NCBI RefSeq assembly: GCF_003353055.1
Contig: NZ_QKWJ01000001.1
Span: forward strand, 126,235 to 190,234
Source of the DNA: Cupriavidus lacunae
GTDB taxonomy: Bacteria > Pseudomonadota > Gammaproteobacteria > Burkholderiales > Burkholderiaceae
DNA: 64,000 nt
Direction of reading: 5' to 3'
Shown here: positions 44,753 through 54,018 of the stretch, piece by piece
Position numbering within the stretch: the first letter of the stretch is position 1
Layout of the letters: every line of letters begins with the position of its first letter
Translations under genes and position numbers: made by a program
The notes under the pieces: model-generated
Told to the model about the DNA's origin: nothing
Databases searched by the model: none
The model's input: only the letters and a program-made list of their open reading frames with translations

Positions 44753-45105
44753 GCGATGTCCTGACCTGATTTGGAATTGGCTGTGCACCACACTTGGACT
44801 TCCGGAGAAGAGTGGCGTCAAAGGTCGTATTTTGCCGGATTGCGGCACTGGCGGCAGTTATAATCGCTTTTCGATACATGTTTAGGCTGGCATTCGGCAT
44901 TTTTCGTCGAGTTCAGCGGTGCGCATTCAGGAAGCCGTGACCCGATCCAGACTTGCTCCGGCCCGCGCCGCAGAATTTGACGGCAGCCGCTCGCCATGCG
45001 TCGTCCTGAGCATTTCCAGTAGCGGGGATCGGGCGCCAACTACGACGCTGGCTATCACAGGTCATCACCAGCCCTCGCCCAAGGACTAGATCCAAGTCCG
45101 TTTCA
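44753..45105. other. divergent promoter region between the mutase operon and the sugar-transferase operon
   Basis: About 350 bp between two divergent operons. A perfect TATAAT (44858-44863, plus strand) is present, but no -35 lies at normal spacing (TTGCCG is 21 bp away), so an activator may be required. No RNA gene or repeat is seen. Confidence 0.4.
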
Positions 45106-46251
45106 ATGATCCAGCCGTTGCCCACGCCACCGACCAGCCCTCGCATCGCCTACCTGATCACGAACTCCGAGATCGGTGGGGCACAGGCGCACGTAGCGGA
45201 CCTGTTGCGGGCCATGCACGGGCGAGCCGAAGTGGTGGTGCTGGCGGGAGGAGACGGCCCGCTGTTTGACGCAGCCAGGCAAGCCGGCGTACGAACAATA
45301 CGCCTGCCGCTGCTGGACAACGCGCTGTCGCCGATGCGCGCAATCGCCACCTTGCGCCAGTTGATGCAGGCCCTGCGCGACATCGCCCCCGACCTGATCC
45401 ACGCCCACAGCGCCAAGGCCGGCGCGCTGGGCAGGCTGGCTGGCTGGCAGCTTGGCATCCCGGTGGTCTACACCGTGCACGGTTTCGGCTTCAAAGCCGC
45501 TGCGCCCGTCCGGCAGCGCCTGGCCTCCCGGATCGCCGAATGGCTGCTGGCTCCGCTGACCTCCCGCCTGATTTGCGTAGCCGAAGCCGAACGGGCCATG
45601 TCGGAGTCTTTGCCCATTCCATCGACGCGTGTAACTGTCGTCCGCAATGGCATTCCAGACACCAGCGCCCTGGCCACCCCGGCCTGCGACATGCGACGCA
45701 TCGTGATGGTGGCCCGCTTCGCCATCCCCAAGCGACATGACCTGCTGGTGCGCGCCTTCGCCCAGGCGAACCTGCCCGATTGCGAACTCGCGCTCGCCGG
45801 GGAGGGCCCCCGGCTTGCCGCCACGCAGCAGCTGGCCGAGGCACTGGCCCCAGGCCGCATCAGCTTCCCGGGCAACGTGCAAGACATCCCCGCGCTGCTT
45901 GCCTCCGCCCAGGCGTTTGCACTGATCTCAGACCATGAAGGCTTCCCGCTTTCCGTACTCGAAGCCATGCGCGCCGGGCTGCCGGTCATCGCGAGCGACC
46001 TGCCCGGCATCCGCGAGCAACTCGACGACGGCCGCTGCGGCCTGCTGATCGCCGGCAACAATATCGATGCCCTGACGCAAGCCCTCATTCAACTGGCCGA
46101 TGATCCCGCCCGGCGAACCACCCTTGGCCAGACTGCCCGCGACCGCTGGGAACAATATTTCGGACTAGAACGCATGGCTCAAGCCACGTGGTCGGTGTAT
46201 CAACACGCCCTGTCCAGCGGCAATCGCGACTCCCGCCTGCTGGCAAGATGA
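45106..46251 (+). CDS. GT4-family glycosyltransferase
   Basis: The 381-residue GT-B enzyme has the acceptor domain motif YLITNSEIGGAQAHVADLLRAM, the HAHSAKAGALGRLAG and VYTVHGFGFK segments, and the donor-site EGFPLSVLEAMRAGLPVIAS. The HSAKAG/GFGFK pattern is typical of transferases in capsule and exopolysaccharide clusters. The substrate is unknown. Its stop overlaps the sugar-transferase start by 4 bp. The order transferase - initiating enzyme - transferase forms a three-gene operon. Confidence 0.88.
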   Translation: MIQPLPTPPTSPRIAYLITNSEIGGAQAHVADLLRAMHGRAEVVVLAGGDGPLFDAARQAGVRTIRLPLLDNALSPMRAIATLRQLMQALRDIAPDLIHAHSAKAGALGRLAGWQLGIPVVYTVHGFGFKAAAPVRQRLASRIAEWLLAPLTSRLICVAEAERAMSESLPIPSTRVTVVRNGIPDTSALATPACDMRRIVMVARFAIPKRHDLLVRAFAQANLPDCELALAGEGPRLAATQQLAEALAPGRISFPGNVQDIPALLASAQAFALISDHEGFPLSVLEAMRAGLPVIASDLPGIREQLDDGRCGLLIAGNNIDALTQALIQLADDPARRTTLGQTARDRWEQYFGLERMAQATWSVYQHALSSGNRDSRLLAR

Positions 46252-47570
46252 CAATGCTGAAGACTAACAGCCTGCAACGCCCGGCGCTCGCCACCCGCGC
46301 CGCCGGCTCCGAAACCATCCGCCGTGCCAGCCGCATGCTGGCCTGGGCCCTGCTTGGCCTGCTTCTGTTCGGCCTGAACACCATCCTGGCCGAACTGGCT
46401 CACAACGCAGGCATCGTCACCCACGTGTTCACGCGCACGCTGCTGTGGTCGGTGGTGCCTTATCTGTTTGCCTTCGTGCTATTGCATCGCTCGCTCCACC
46501 TGCCCGCGATGGAAGGCAACAGCCTGGTCGGGCTGGCCGCAACCTTCCCATTTGTCGCGCTACTGTTCGTCTTTGCCTCGTTTCATATCGAGTACTCCCG
46601 TGGCGCACTGCTGCTGGGCTATGTGACAACGCTGGTGTGGATCTGGATCGGTTATCGCCGCTACGTGCAAAACTACGTGCCACTGTTTGGCTACGCGGAT
46701 CCCCAAACGCTGGAACAGCTCGAAGCCATCATAACGATGCCCGGAGCCGCGCCGCCATCGCCCACGCGCTTCGAACAGATCGGCTCGCTGGAAGACGCCA
46801 GGCACTGCGACGGCCTGATGGTCGACCGCAGTACCACGGCTGACCCCGAACGCACCCGCCAACTTGCGCAGTACAAGCTCAGTCACGTGCGCATGTACTC
46901 GGTCGAGCGCGTTGGCGAAATGCTGACCGGCCGAGTCGGCCTTGCGCATATCGACGAGAACTTCTTTGACGACTATGCGGCGCACTATCTCTATGGCTAC
47001 CTCAAGCGCGCCATTGATATTCTGGCCGTCGTCTGCCTGGCACCATTGGCCGTGCCAATCGGTCTTGCCGTGGCCTTCGTGATCCGGCTTGAAACGCCGG
47101 GCGGCGCCATCTTTCGCCAGGAGCGAGTGGGCCTATTCGGCAAGCCGTTCATCATGCTGAAGTTCCGCAGCATGGGCGTGGACGCCAACGCCATGGCGCA
47201 ATTCGCCGCACGCCGCGACCCGCGTGTCACCAAGGTTGGCCGCATCATCCGCAAGTACCGGCTCGACGAGGTTCCGCAGCTCTGGAACGTGTTGGCCGGC
47301 CATATGAGTCTGATCGGCCCGAGGCCGGAGCAGGCACCGATGGTGGAGGAGTTTTCGGAAACGATTTCCTATTATCCGTACCGACATCTCGTGCGACCCG
47401 GACTATCGGGATGGGCGCAAGTACAACAGGGCTACGTCGGCACGCTCGAGGAGACTGTCACCAAGCTCAGCTACGACCTTTACTATGTAAAGCACTGTTC
47501 ATTTGCGCTGGACCTGCTGATTGCAGTCAAGACAGTGCGCACGCTGCTGACTGGATATGGGGCGCGCTGA
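46248..47570 (+). CDS. polyprenyl-phosphate sugar-1-phosphate transferase, long form (WbaP/WcaJ-like)
   Basis: The 440-residue protein starts a glycan by moving a sugar 1-phosphate from a nucleotide sugar to undecaprenyl phosphate. The N-terminal half has about four membrane helices (about 30-50, 62-80, 90-110, 118-138) and a linker domain. The C-terminal half is the bacterial sugar-transferase domain: KRAIDILAVVCLAPLAVPIG helix, RQERVGLFGKPFIMLKFRSM, YRLDEVPQLWNVLAGHMSLIGPRPE, and PGLSGWAQV. The second initiating enzyme at 52259 belongs to the short PglC class, so two glycans may be started in this region. Confidence 0.9.
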   Translation: MTMLKTNSLQRPALATRAAGSETIRRASRMLAWALLGLLLFGLNTILAELAHNAGIVTHVFTRTLLWSVVPYLFAFVLLHRSLHLPAMEGNSLVGLAATFPFVALLFVFASFHIEYSRGALLLGYVTTLVWIWIGYRRYVQNYVPLFGYADPQTLEQLEAIITMPGAAPPSPTRFEQIGSLEDARHCDGLMVDRSTTADPERTRQLAQYKLSHVRMYSVERVGEMLTGRVGLAHIDENFFDDYAAHYLYGYLKRAIDILAVVCLAPLAVPIGLAVAFVIRLETPGGAIFRQERVGLFGKPFIMLKFRSMGVDANAMAQFAARRDPRVTKVGRIIRKYRLDEVPQLWNVLAGHMSLIGPRPEQAPMVEEFSETISYYPYRHLVRPGLSGWAQVQQGYVGTLEETVTKLSYDLYYVKHCSFALDLLIAVKTVRTLLTGYGAR

Positions 47571-48721
47571 TGGGACCCACCCATGTCGAGGCAGGCGTGC
47601 CGATGCGGATTCTGCTGGTCACGACTGGCCTGAAGGTGGGTGGCGCCGAACACCAGGTGGTGGCACTTGCACGCACCTTCCTGGCGCTGGGGAATGCCGT
47701 GGCGATCCTGAGCCTGTCGTCGGGTCGAGAGATCGAGGTGCCCAACGGCGCCCACGTGGTCGAACTCAATATGCGCAAGACGCCCACGGGCATGGCCCGC
47801 GCGCTCTGGCAGGCGCGTGCGCTGGTCAGGTCGTGGCAGCCTGATGTGATCCACGCCCACATGGTGCACGCCAACCTGTTCGCCCGTGCACTGACCCGTC
47901 TCGTGCGTTGCCCGCCGCTGGTCTGCACGGCACACAGCTTTCGCGAAGGCGGCCGCCTGCGCATGCTGGCGTACAGGTTCACCGATCGATGGACCAGTCT
48001 GACCACCCACGTCAGCCGCGACGGCCGGGACGGCATGATCGCGGCCGGTGGGGTGTCCGATAAACGCATCGTCGTGATGCCCAATGGGATCGATATCGAC
48101 CGTTTTCGTCCGGATCCCGCATTGCGCGCCGCCACACGCGAGCGCCTGGGCGTCACCGCGGATACGCAACTGGTTCTCAATGTCGGGCGCCTTGTGCCGG
48201 AGAAGGCGCAGGACTTGCTGATCCGCGCGTTCGCGCACATAGATGCCATGCCCAGCGCGCGGCTGATGATCGCCGGCGGGGGGCCGTTGCAGCAGGCGCT
48301 GAGCGGTCAGATTGCCGCACTGGGGCTGGCATCGAGGGCCACGCTGCTCGGTCCGCGCGATGACGTCCCTGCCTTGCTCAACGCGGCCGACCTGTTCGTG
48401 CTGTCGTCGAATATCGAGGGACTGCCGATGGTCCTGGTGGAAGCGCTGGCATGCGGCTGCCCAGTCGTGGCCGCCGACGCACCTGGCGTGGGCGAGGTCT
48501 TGTACGACCAGGGGACCATCGTGCCGCGCGGCAAAGCCGATGCCCTCGGCAGCGCCATGTCGGACTCCTTGCGCGAGGGCCGCGGCACGCCAGCACAAGT
48601 AGCCGCACGACGCGAACGTGTGCAGAGCGCCTTCTCGATCGAGGCCGTCGCACGACGCTGGCTGCGGCTCTACGCAAGCGTGGCAGACACGGAACCCGTT
48701 GTCCACGCGGAGGTCGCCTGA
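47570..48721 (+). CDS. GT4-family glycosyltransferase
   Basis: The 383-residue GT-B transferase has the acceptor-domain motif LLVTTGLKVGGAEHQVVALA, HAHMVHANLFARALT, and the donor-domain VGRLVPEKAQDLLIRAF and SNIEGLPMVLVEALACGCPVV. The start at 47570 shares one base with the upstream stop; an internal ATG at 47603 is nearer to the first conserved residue. It closes the three-gene sugar-transferase operon. Donor and acceptor are unknown. Confidence 0.87.
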   Translation: MGPTHVEAGVPMRILLVTTGLKVGGAEHQVVALARTFLALGNAVAILSLSSGREIEVPNGAHVVELNMRKTPTGMARALWQARALVRSWQPDVIHAHMVHANLFARALTRLVRCPPLVCTAHSFREGGRLRMLAYRFTDRWTSLTTHVSRDGRDGMIAAGGVSDKRIVVMPNGIDIDRFRPDPALRAATRERLGVTADTQLVLNVGRLVPEKAQDLLIRAFAHIDAMPSARLMIAGGGPLQQALSGQIAALGLASRATLLGPRDDVPALLNAADLFVLSSNIEGLPMVLVEALACGCPVVAADAPGVGEVLYDQGTIVPRGKADALGSAMSDSLREGRGTPAQVAARRERVQSAFSIEAVARRWLRLYASVADTEPVVHAEVA

Positions 48722-49159
48722 TGCGCAGCGCGTCGCGAGCAATCTGCTGAGGATGCTGGCCGAACGCGGCTTCCGGATCGGTATCGGCACGGCGGCCAGG
48801 CAGGTTCGCCTCCAGGGTCCCGACTACTGGATCGAAGTCGTCGGCAATCCCATGCTCTTCGCATTCCGGCCCTGGGCACAACTGATCGGCCGCCCGTTCC
48901 GTCAACCGGCTGCATTGGCGCGATATATTCGCCCTCGCGCCTGCACTAGCTGCCCCGCGAATTGGAATACAGCGTGCACACGAACCCATGTCTGGCTCAT
49001 TTGTTACCGGCAGACCTTTGTACCAAACACCCGAAAGTGCCCCGGGAATACCCCTCTATACCGTAAAGCCAGGATGTGGGAATTTGTTACCATCTGTTGC
49101 GGTCTACGTTTGAACATTCAGGATAGAATGCATAAATCATGCCCTACTGAACAGCACAA
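48722..49159. other. intergenic region before wzz, with a coding-like remnant and a direct repeat
   Basis: The left half (48754-48960) reads as G+C-rich, coding-like sequence in one frame, starting with MLAERGFRIGIG after GAGG, but the frame then drifts into A/T-rich sequence with many rare-looking codons and reaches into wzz. It may be a gene fragment. The right half is A/T-richer and holds TTTGTTACC twice (49000-49008 and 49083-49091) and a promoter-like TTGAAC (49110-49115) / TAAATC (49133-49138) pair, 17 bp apart, just before wzz. Confidence 0.4.
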
Positions 49160-50005
49160 ATGGCATCCGAAAATCTAAACGTTTCCCGAGACGGGTGGCG
49201 CCCCTCTTCTTCCGCAATCAAGCAGATTATTTGCACAGGGGTGATAGGCGGTTTATGTGGACTCGCCATATTTCACTTTACCCCCCCGCGCTGGACCGCC
49301 AAGATGACCGTCCAGGTTGGACAGATATCCAATCCTGATGGGAACAGTGTTTCCAGTCGTTTGATCGAAAATCAGCTGACGGCGGCAGACCGCTACAACC
49401 TGCCGTCGTCTCGCTTGAAAGTGCTGAATGAGATGGGGCTGCCACCGGCGGACACCGACGACAAGGCTTCCAGGCTGATCTTCAATTCCTTGTTGGGAAC
49501 TCCGGCAAAAAGCCCGAACTTGTTGACTCTGCAAGTTACGGCTTATTCGCGTCAGCAGGCCATGACCGCCCTCGAGACGTCGTTCAAGCTGCTTGCCACG
49601 GAGCATCGCAAGCTATTTGACCCGGCAATTGGCAGAATGAATGGGGATCTTTCCGCCATTTCCGACAAACTCAAATCGGCGGAAAGAGATTATACCAATA
49701 GCTTTGCGTGGCTTGAATCGAATGCCAAGCAATCCAATGATGCTAATGGCCGCACGCGGGAATTGCAACTCACCAATATGACGATGCTTGCTGACAAGCA
49801 GGTTATCGAATTAAGACAACGCAGCTCGCAGTTGCAAGACGCACTGGATCCCACACGCAGCTTTCCGACAAGGATTTTGGGCGATATTTTCGCTCCGATG
49901 CGCCCCAGCACGCCAGGCTGGCTGACATATTTTGCAGGTGGAATCGTCTTCGGCATCGCGCTCGGGAGCCTTGTCATTGTGGCAAGAAAGACGACCCGTA
50001 ACTAA
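49160..50005 (+). CDS. Wzz-like chain-length determinant protein
   Basis: The 281-residue inner-membrane protein has the polysaccharide co-polymerase layout. One N-terminal helix (about 24-41) is followed by a periplasmic region with a WTAKMTVQVGQI strand and a coiled-coil-prone helical part (about 140-235). A second helix lies near the C-terminus (about 253-275). The Pro-rich segment before that helix is typical. It would set the length of O-antigen made by the Wzy polymerase. It is convergent with the minus-strand O-antigen cluster and A/T-richer than its upstream neighbours, so it was probably acquired with that cluster. Confidence 0.78.
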   Translation: MASENLNVSRDGWRPSSSAIKQIICTGVIGGLCGLAIFHFTPPRWTAKMTVQVGQISNPDGNSVSSRLIENQLTAADRYNLPSSRLKVLNEMGLPPADTDDKASRLIFNSLLGTPAKSPNLLTLQVTAYSRQQAMTALETSFKLLATEHRKLFDPAIGRMNGDLSAISDKLKSAERDYTNSFAWLESNAKQSNDANGRTRELQLTNMTMLADKQVIELRQRSSQLQDALDPTRSFPTRILGDIFAPMRPSTPGWLTYFAGGIVFGIALGSLVIVARKTTRN

Positions 50006-50009
50006 CTAG

Positions 50010-50034
50010 AAAAATGCGGCCGCATGCGCGGCCG
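50010..50034 (-). terminator. terminator of the minus-strand O-antigen cluster
   Basis: A 7-bp stem (CGGCCGC/GCGGCCG, loop ATGC) is followed on the minus strand by GCATTTTTC. It lies about 90 bp after the last gene of the cluster and next to the wzz stop. A second small hairpin (AGTCGG-AATC-CCGACT) lies at 50055-50070. Confidence 0.6.
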
Positions 50035-50120
50035 ACTTCGGAATGTTCAGAACAAGTCGGAATCCCGACTCTGAGCATGTAGCCCGGGGCCAGGATCAGA
50101 TGGCTAGGTCCGGGCCTCCT

Positions 50121-52073
50121 TCACACCAGCACTGTGTTTGCAGCGCTGCCCTCTGCCCGCTGCTCGTACCCGTGGACGTGTCGTCCAAGAATTTCCTTGA
50201 TCATCTTCTCGTCGTTGCGCTCTGCTGCCAGCCGTATCATTGCCAGCTCCGGTGCAAACTCCGGCCACGGCACGTAGTCTTCGCGCGCCTTCATGATCCG
50301 CTCGTGAGCAGTACCCTCCGGATTGTCGCCGATCAGCAGCTCCTCATAGAGCTTCTCGCCAGGGCGCAGGCCGGTTATTCGAATCTCGATGTCGCCATCC
50401 GGATTGTGATCATCTCGCACCGTCAGGCCGGAGAGTTGGATGATGCGTTTGGCCAGGTCCATGATTTTGACCGGCTGCCCCATATCGAGCACGAACACCT
50501 CGCCGCCATGCGCCATAGCGCCCGCCTGCAGCACCAGCTGAGCCGCCTCGGGGATGGTCATAAAGTAGCGAGTCACCTTCTCGTGGGTCAGCGTCAAGGG
50601 CCCGCCCTCCAGCACCTGGCGCCGGAACAACGGCACCACGCTGCCACTGCTGCCTAACACGTTGCCAAAGCGAACCATTGCAAAAACCGTGCGGTTGCGG
50701 ACTTCCCCCCCTACCTGGCCATCCATCAGCCCGAAATCGACGGTCTGGCTGGCAGCCATTGCCTGCAACACCAGTTCTGCCATCCGCTTGGTGGCGCCCA
50801 TCACGTTGGTCGGGCGAACTGCCTTGTCAGTCGAGACCAGCACAAACGATTCGGCGGCGCCTTCCATGGCAGCGCGCGCCGTGTTGAGCGTTCCGAATAT
50901 GTTGTTCAGCACGCCTTCCGACGGATTGTCCTCCACCAACGGCACGTGCTTGTAGGCGGCGGCATGGAAGACGGTCGCGGGGTGATAGAGCCTGCAAATT
51001 TCGCGCAGCCGACCAAGGTTGCCCACGCTACCGAGCAGCGGCACCACTTCCACTGAAAGCCCATGCTCGGCGCGCAAACCCTCAAGCTCGCGATGCACGG
51101 TATAGAGACCAAATTCGTTGTGCTCCACCAGCAAGAGTTGGCTCGGCTTTTCCAGCAGAATCTGGCGGCAGAGCTCGCTGCCGATGCTGCCGCCCGCGCC
51201 GGTCACCAGCACCGTCTTGCCGGCGAGATTGCGGGCTAGCAGGTCGGAATCAGGCGGCACGGGCGCACGTCCGAGCAAGTCCTCAATATCCAGCTCCTGG
51301 AAGTCATGGACAGTGACGCGTCCCGACGCCAGATCCACCATGCCCGGCAATGTGCGGATGTGCACGGGGAACTCTCGCAGTTTTGCGATGATCGCGTTAC
51401 GTCGCGAGCGGTCCAGCGAGGGGATGGCAAGCAGAATGTCCGTGATGCCCAGGCGATCGATGACTTCGGGCACATCCTCCGGACAGAAAATGTCGACGCC
51501 GTTGATATGGCCACCGACCTTGGTTCGGTCATCGTCGACGAAGCCCAGCAATACAAACTGCCGCACCGCACCGAGCGCCGATGCGGTCTGTACCCCGGCC
51601 TCACCCGCGCCGTAGATAAGCAATCGGCCTTCGGCATGCCTGGACCGGCCCGACCATCCCGCCAGCCAGAACTTGGCAACGGCCCGGCTGGAGCCGACCA
51701 GTAGGAAGAACAGCATCGGCTGGATCAGACCCACGCTGCGGGGCACGCCGTCCAGCTTCAGCAGCAGGAGCAAGCAGAAGAACGTCACACCATAGATGCC
51801 GACCGCCTTTGCGGTGTTGGCCAGCGCCGCCATACCGGTATAGCGAAAGATCGCCCGATACAGGCCAAAATGGACAAAAAGCGGAAAAGCCAAGAATGGG
51901 GCCAGCAGATAGACATACTTCTGCTGGTATAGCGGCAGGCCTGACTGATCCATCCGCAAGTAGAAGGAAGCCCATACCGCGACCAGCGAAAGCACCAGAT
52001 CCAGCGTCACGACCACGAGACGCTTGATTGGACGCCTCAATGTCAACAACGGTTGTGTGAATTGATTGCTCAT
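50121..52073 (-). CDS. membrane-anchored UDP-HexNAc 4,6-dehydratase (WbpM/PglF/CapD-like)
   Basis: The 650-residue protein has about four to five N-terminal membrane helices (about 15-130), a first Rossmann-like domain (LLIYGAGEAGVQTASAL), and a second SDR domain with VTGAGGSIGSELCRQIL. Its catalytic signature is Ser-Met-Lys (STDKAVRPTNVMGATKR), as in WbpM, rather than Ser-Tyr-Lys. Such enzymes make UDP-2-acetamido-2,6-dideoxy-4-keto-hexose. The DegT aminotransferase and GNAT genes nearby would convert it to a diacetamido sugar of the bacillosamine (QuiNAc4NAc) type. It is the last gene of the minus-strand cluster. Confidence 0.9.
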   Translation of the reverse strand: MSNQFTQPLLTLRRPIKRLVVVTLDLVLSLVAVWASFYLRMDQSGLPLYQQKYVYLLAPFLAFPLFVHFGLYRAIFRYTGMAALANTAKAVGIYGVTFFCLLLLLKLDGVPRSVGLIQPMLFFLLVGSSRAVAKFWLAGWSGRSRHAEGRLLIYGAGEAGVQTASALGAVRQFVLLGFVDDDRTKVGGHINGVDIFCPEDVPEVIDRLGITDILLAIPSLDRSRRNAIIAKLREFPVHIRTLPGMVDLASGRVTVHDFQELDIEDLLGRAPVPPDSDLLARNLAGKTVLVTGAGGSIGSELCRQILLEKPSQLLLVEHNEFGLYTVHRELEGLRAEHGLSVEVVPLLGSVGNLGRLREICRLYHPATVFHAAAYKHVPLVEDNPSEGVLNNIFGTLNTARAAMEGAAESFVLVSTDKAVRPTNVMGATKRMAELVLQAMAASQTVDFGLMDGQVGGEVRNRTVFAMVRFGNVLGSSGSVVPLFRRQVLEGGPLTLTHEKVTRYFMTIPEAAQLVLQAGAMAHGGEVFVLDMGQPVKIMDLAKRIIQLSGLTVRDDHNPDGDIEIRITGLRPGEKLYEELLIGDNPEGTAHERIMKAREDYVPWPEFAPELAMIRLAAERNDEKMIKEILGRHVHGYEQRAEGSAANTVLV

Positions 52074-52258
52074 AATTCCGTTAAAGCAAGCGTAGTGCCG
52101 CGGGCCACTGCTCGAATGGTTCTGTCCGCAGCCGATGCAGCAACAAGTAGCAAAGAGAAAGGCACGGGTCATGCATCCCCTTGAACGCTGCCGTCCCTAG
52201 AGATTCCACCTGTCTACGGGGTCACAAACTGCCGGCGGACCTCAGCCCACATCAGCCT

Positions 52259-52852
52259 TTATCGCACCAGGCTCTTGATAGTCGAAACGATCACCCACAG
52301 ATCTCCGAAGAACGTCCGCCCCTGTACGTACTTTACGTAGTAGCCGAGCTTGATGGGGAGGACTTCGGTAATGTAGGCCTGCTGGGGATCCTTGGCTGCA
52401 CCGAGGATTTCGTTTTCGTCCTTGAACTCGATCGACGCCCAGTCCGTAATACCCGGCCTTACGGACAGCACGATATCGCGCACATCCGCGGGATAGCATT
52501 CCACGTACCGGGGTACCTCGGGCCTGGGGCCAACCAGGCTCATGTCCCCGACGACGACATCAATCAGTTGCGGCAGTTCGTCCAGCTTGTATTTCCGCAA
52601 CACCACGCCGACCCGGGTGACACGCTTGTCCGCGCCAATCGTGATCTGCAGGCCCTTACGCTCGGCGTCCGTCACCATGGTCCGGAACTTGTGGATGCGG
52701 AACAGCTTGCCGAACCGCCCTACGCGTTCCTGCCGAAAGAAAACCGGCCCTGGCGATTCCAGCTTGATGATCAGGGCCAGAGCCGCCAGCAAGGGCGCCA
52801 GCACAAGGAGGCCGGCGGCGCTGGCGATCAGATCGAAAATCCGCTTGGCCAT
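52259..52852 (-). CDS. short polyprenyl-phosphate sugar-1-phosphate transferase (PglC-like)
   Basis: The 197-residue enzyme is a minimal monotopic phosphoglycosyl transferase. It has a re-entrant N-terminal helix (KRIFDLIASAAGLLVLAPLL), ESPGPVFFRQERVGRFGKLF with the catalytic Asp-Glu-type region further on, LDELPQLIDVVVGDMSLVGPRPE, and PGITDWASIEF. In PglC this enzyme transfers diNAc-bacillosamine 1-phosphate to undecaprenyl phosphate. The neighbouring dehydratase, aminotransferase and acetyltransferase genes fit that substrate. Its ATG shares a base with the DegT stop. Confidence 0.9.
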   Translation of the reverse strand: MAKRIFDLIASAAGLLVLAPLLAALALIIKLESPGPVFFRQERVGRFGKLFRIHKFRTMVTDAERKGLQITIGADKRVTRVGVVLRKYKLDELPQLIDVVVGDMSLVGPRPEVPRYVECYPADVRDIVLSVRPGITDWASIEFKDENEILGAAKDPQQAYITEVLPIKLGYYVKYVQGRTFFGDLWVIVSTIKSLVR

Positions 52853-54018
52853 TAACGTAGCGCTTCCTTCACGGCGCGCACCACACGCTGGACATCGGCT
52901 TCAGTCATCCGCGTGTACAGCGGCAACGAGACCGTGTGCTCAAAGATGCGCTGGCTGGCCGGGAACATCTCCGGCGTCAGTTTGTACGTATCGCGCCAGT
53001 ACGGATGCAGATGCATCGGAATGTAGTGCACGCTGCATCCGATCCCTTGTGCAAACATGCGCTCGATGAATTGGTCGCGTCCAACCTTGACCGTATCGTC
53101 AAGCTGGATCACATACAAATGCCACGAGTGCACGTCGCCGGGCGCCGCGTGCGGAGGACGAATAATGGGCAGCTCCGCCAGTGACTCGTCGTAGAGACCG
53201 GCAATATACGCGCGCTTTTCGCGGAAAGCCTGCGCCTTCCGGAGCTGATGGATACCCATCGAGGCGGCGATATCGGTCATGTTGTATTTGAAACCCGGTG
53301 CCACGATCTCGTAGTACCAGCTTGGAGCCTTGGACGTAAACCGATCGAACGCATCGCGATTAATGCCGTGCAGACGCATCACCCGTGCACGTTTGGCCAG
53401 CTCCGGATTGCGCGTCACAAGCATGCCACCTTCGCCAGTCGTGATGGTCTTGTTCGCGTAGAAGCTGAAGACCGTAACATCGCTGTCCAGCGTGCCGATC
53501 ATCTTGCCGCCGCATGTAGTGGGCAAGGCATGCGCAGCATCTTCCATCACCCGCACGCCGTGCTTGCGCGCGATGGCCAGCAGCGCTTCCATGTCCGCCG
53601 AGCGGCCCGCGAAATGCACGGGAATGATGGCCTTGGTACGCGGCGTGATGGCCCGCTCTGCTGCAGCAACATCAATGCACAACGTATTTGGATCCACGTC
53701 AACGAACACGGGGTCTGCGCCGAGATACCGAATGATTTCCGCCGATGCCGTGAACGTGTGCGTCGTAGTAATCACTTCATCGCCTGGGCCCACGCCCAGG
53801 GCTTCCAGTCCCAGGTGTAAGCCAGCCGTGGCGGAATTCACGGCAATGGCTTCAAGCCCGCCGCCAAGAAACGCTGCGAAGTCGGCCTCGAACTGCCGGG
53901 TCTTCGGGCCGGTGGTTACCCAGCCCGAACGCAATGCGTTTACCACTTCCGAAATTTCCTCTTCGCCGATATCGGGAAGAGCGAAAGGAAGAAAATCCTG
54001 CTTAGCGTCCGTCATCAT
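52852..54018 (-). CDS. DegT/DnrJ/EryC1/StrS-family PLP aminotransferase
   Basis: The 388-residue nucleotide-sugar aminotransferase has the family's Schiff-base lysine (Lys190) in [15 protein letters not shown] and PHFAG-like [13 protein letters not shown]. The start [26 protein letters not shown] is typical of the PglE/WbpE/PseC group. It would put an amino group on C4 of the 4-keto sugar made by the dehydratase. It overlaps the GNAT gene by 4 bp and the PglC-like gene by one base, so the four genes act as one coupled unit. Confidence 0.92.
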   Translation of the reverse strand: MMTDAKQDFLPFALPDIGEEEISEVVNALRSGWVTTGPKTRQFEADFAAFLGGGLEAIAVNSATAGLHLGLEALGVGPGDEVITTTHTFTASAEIIRYLGADPVFVDVDPNTLCIDVAAAERAITPRTKAIIPVHFAGRSADMEALLAIARKHGVRVMEDAAHALPTTCGGKMIGTLDSDVTVFSFYANKTITTGEGGMLVTRNPELAKRARVMRLHGINRDAFDRFTSKAPSWYYEIVAPGFKYNMTDIAASMGIHQLRKAQAFREKRAYIAGLYDESLAELPIIRPPHAAPGDVHSWHLYVIQLDDTVKVGRDQFIERMFAQGIGCSVHYIPMHLHPYWRDTYKLTPEMFPASQRIFEHTVSLPLYTRMTEADVQRVVRAVKEALR

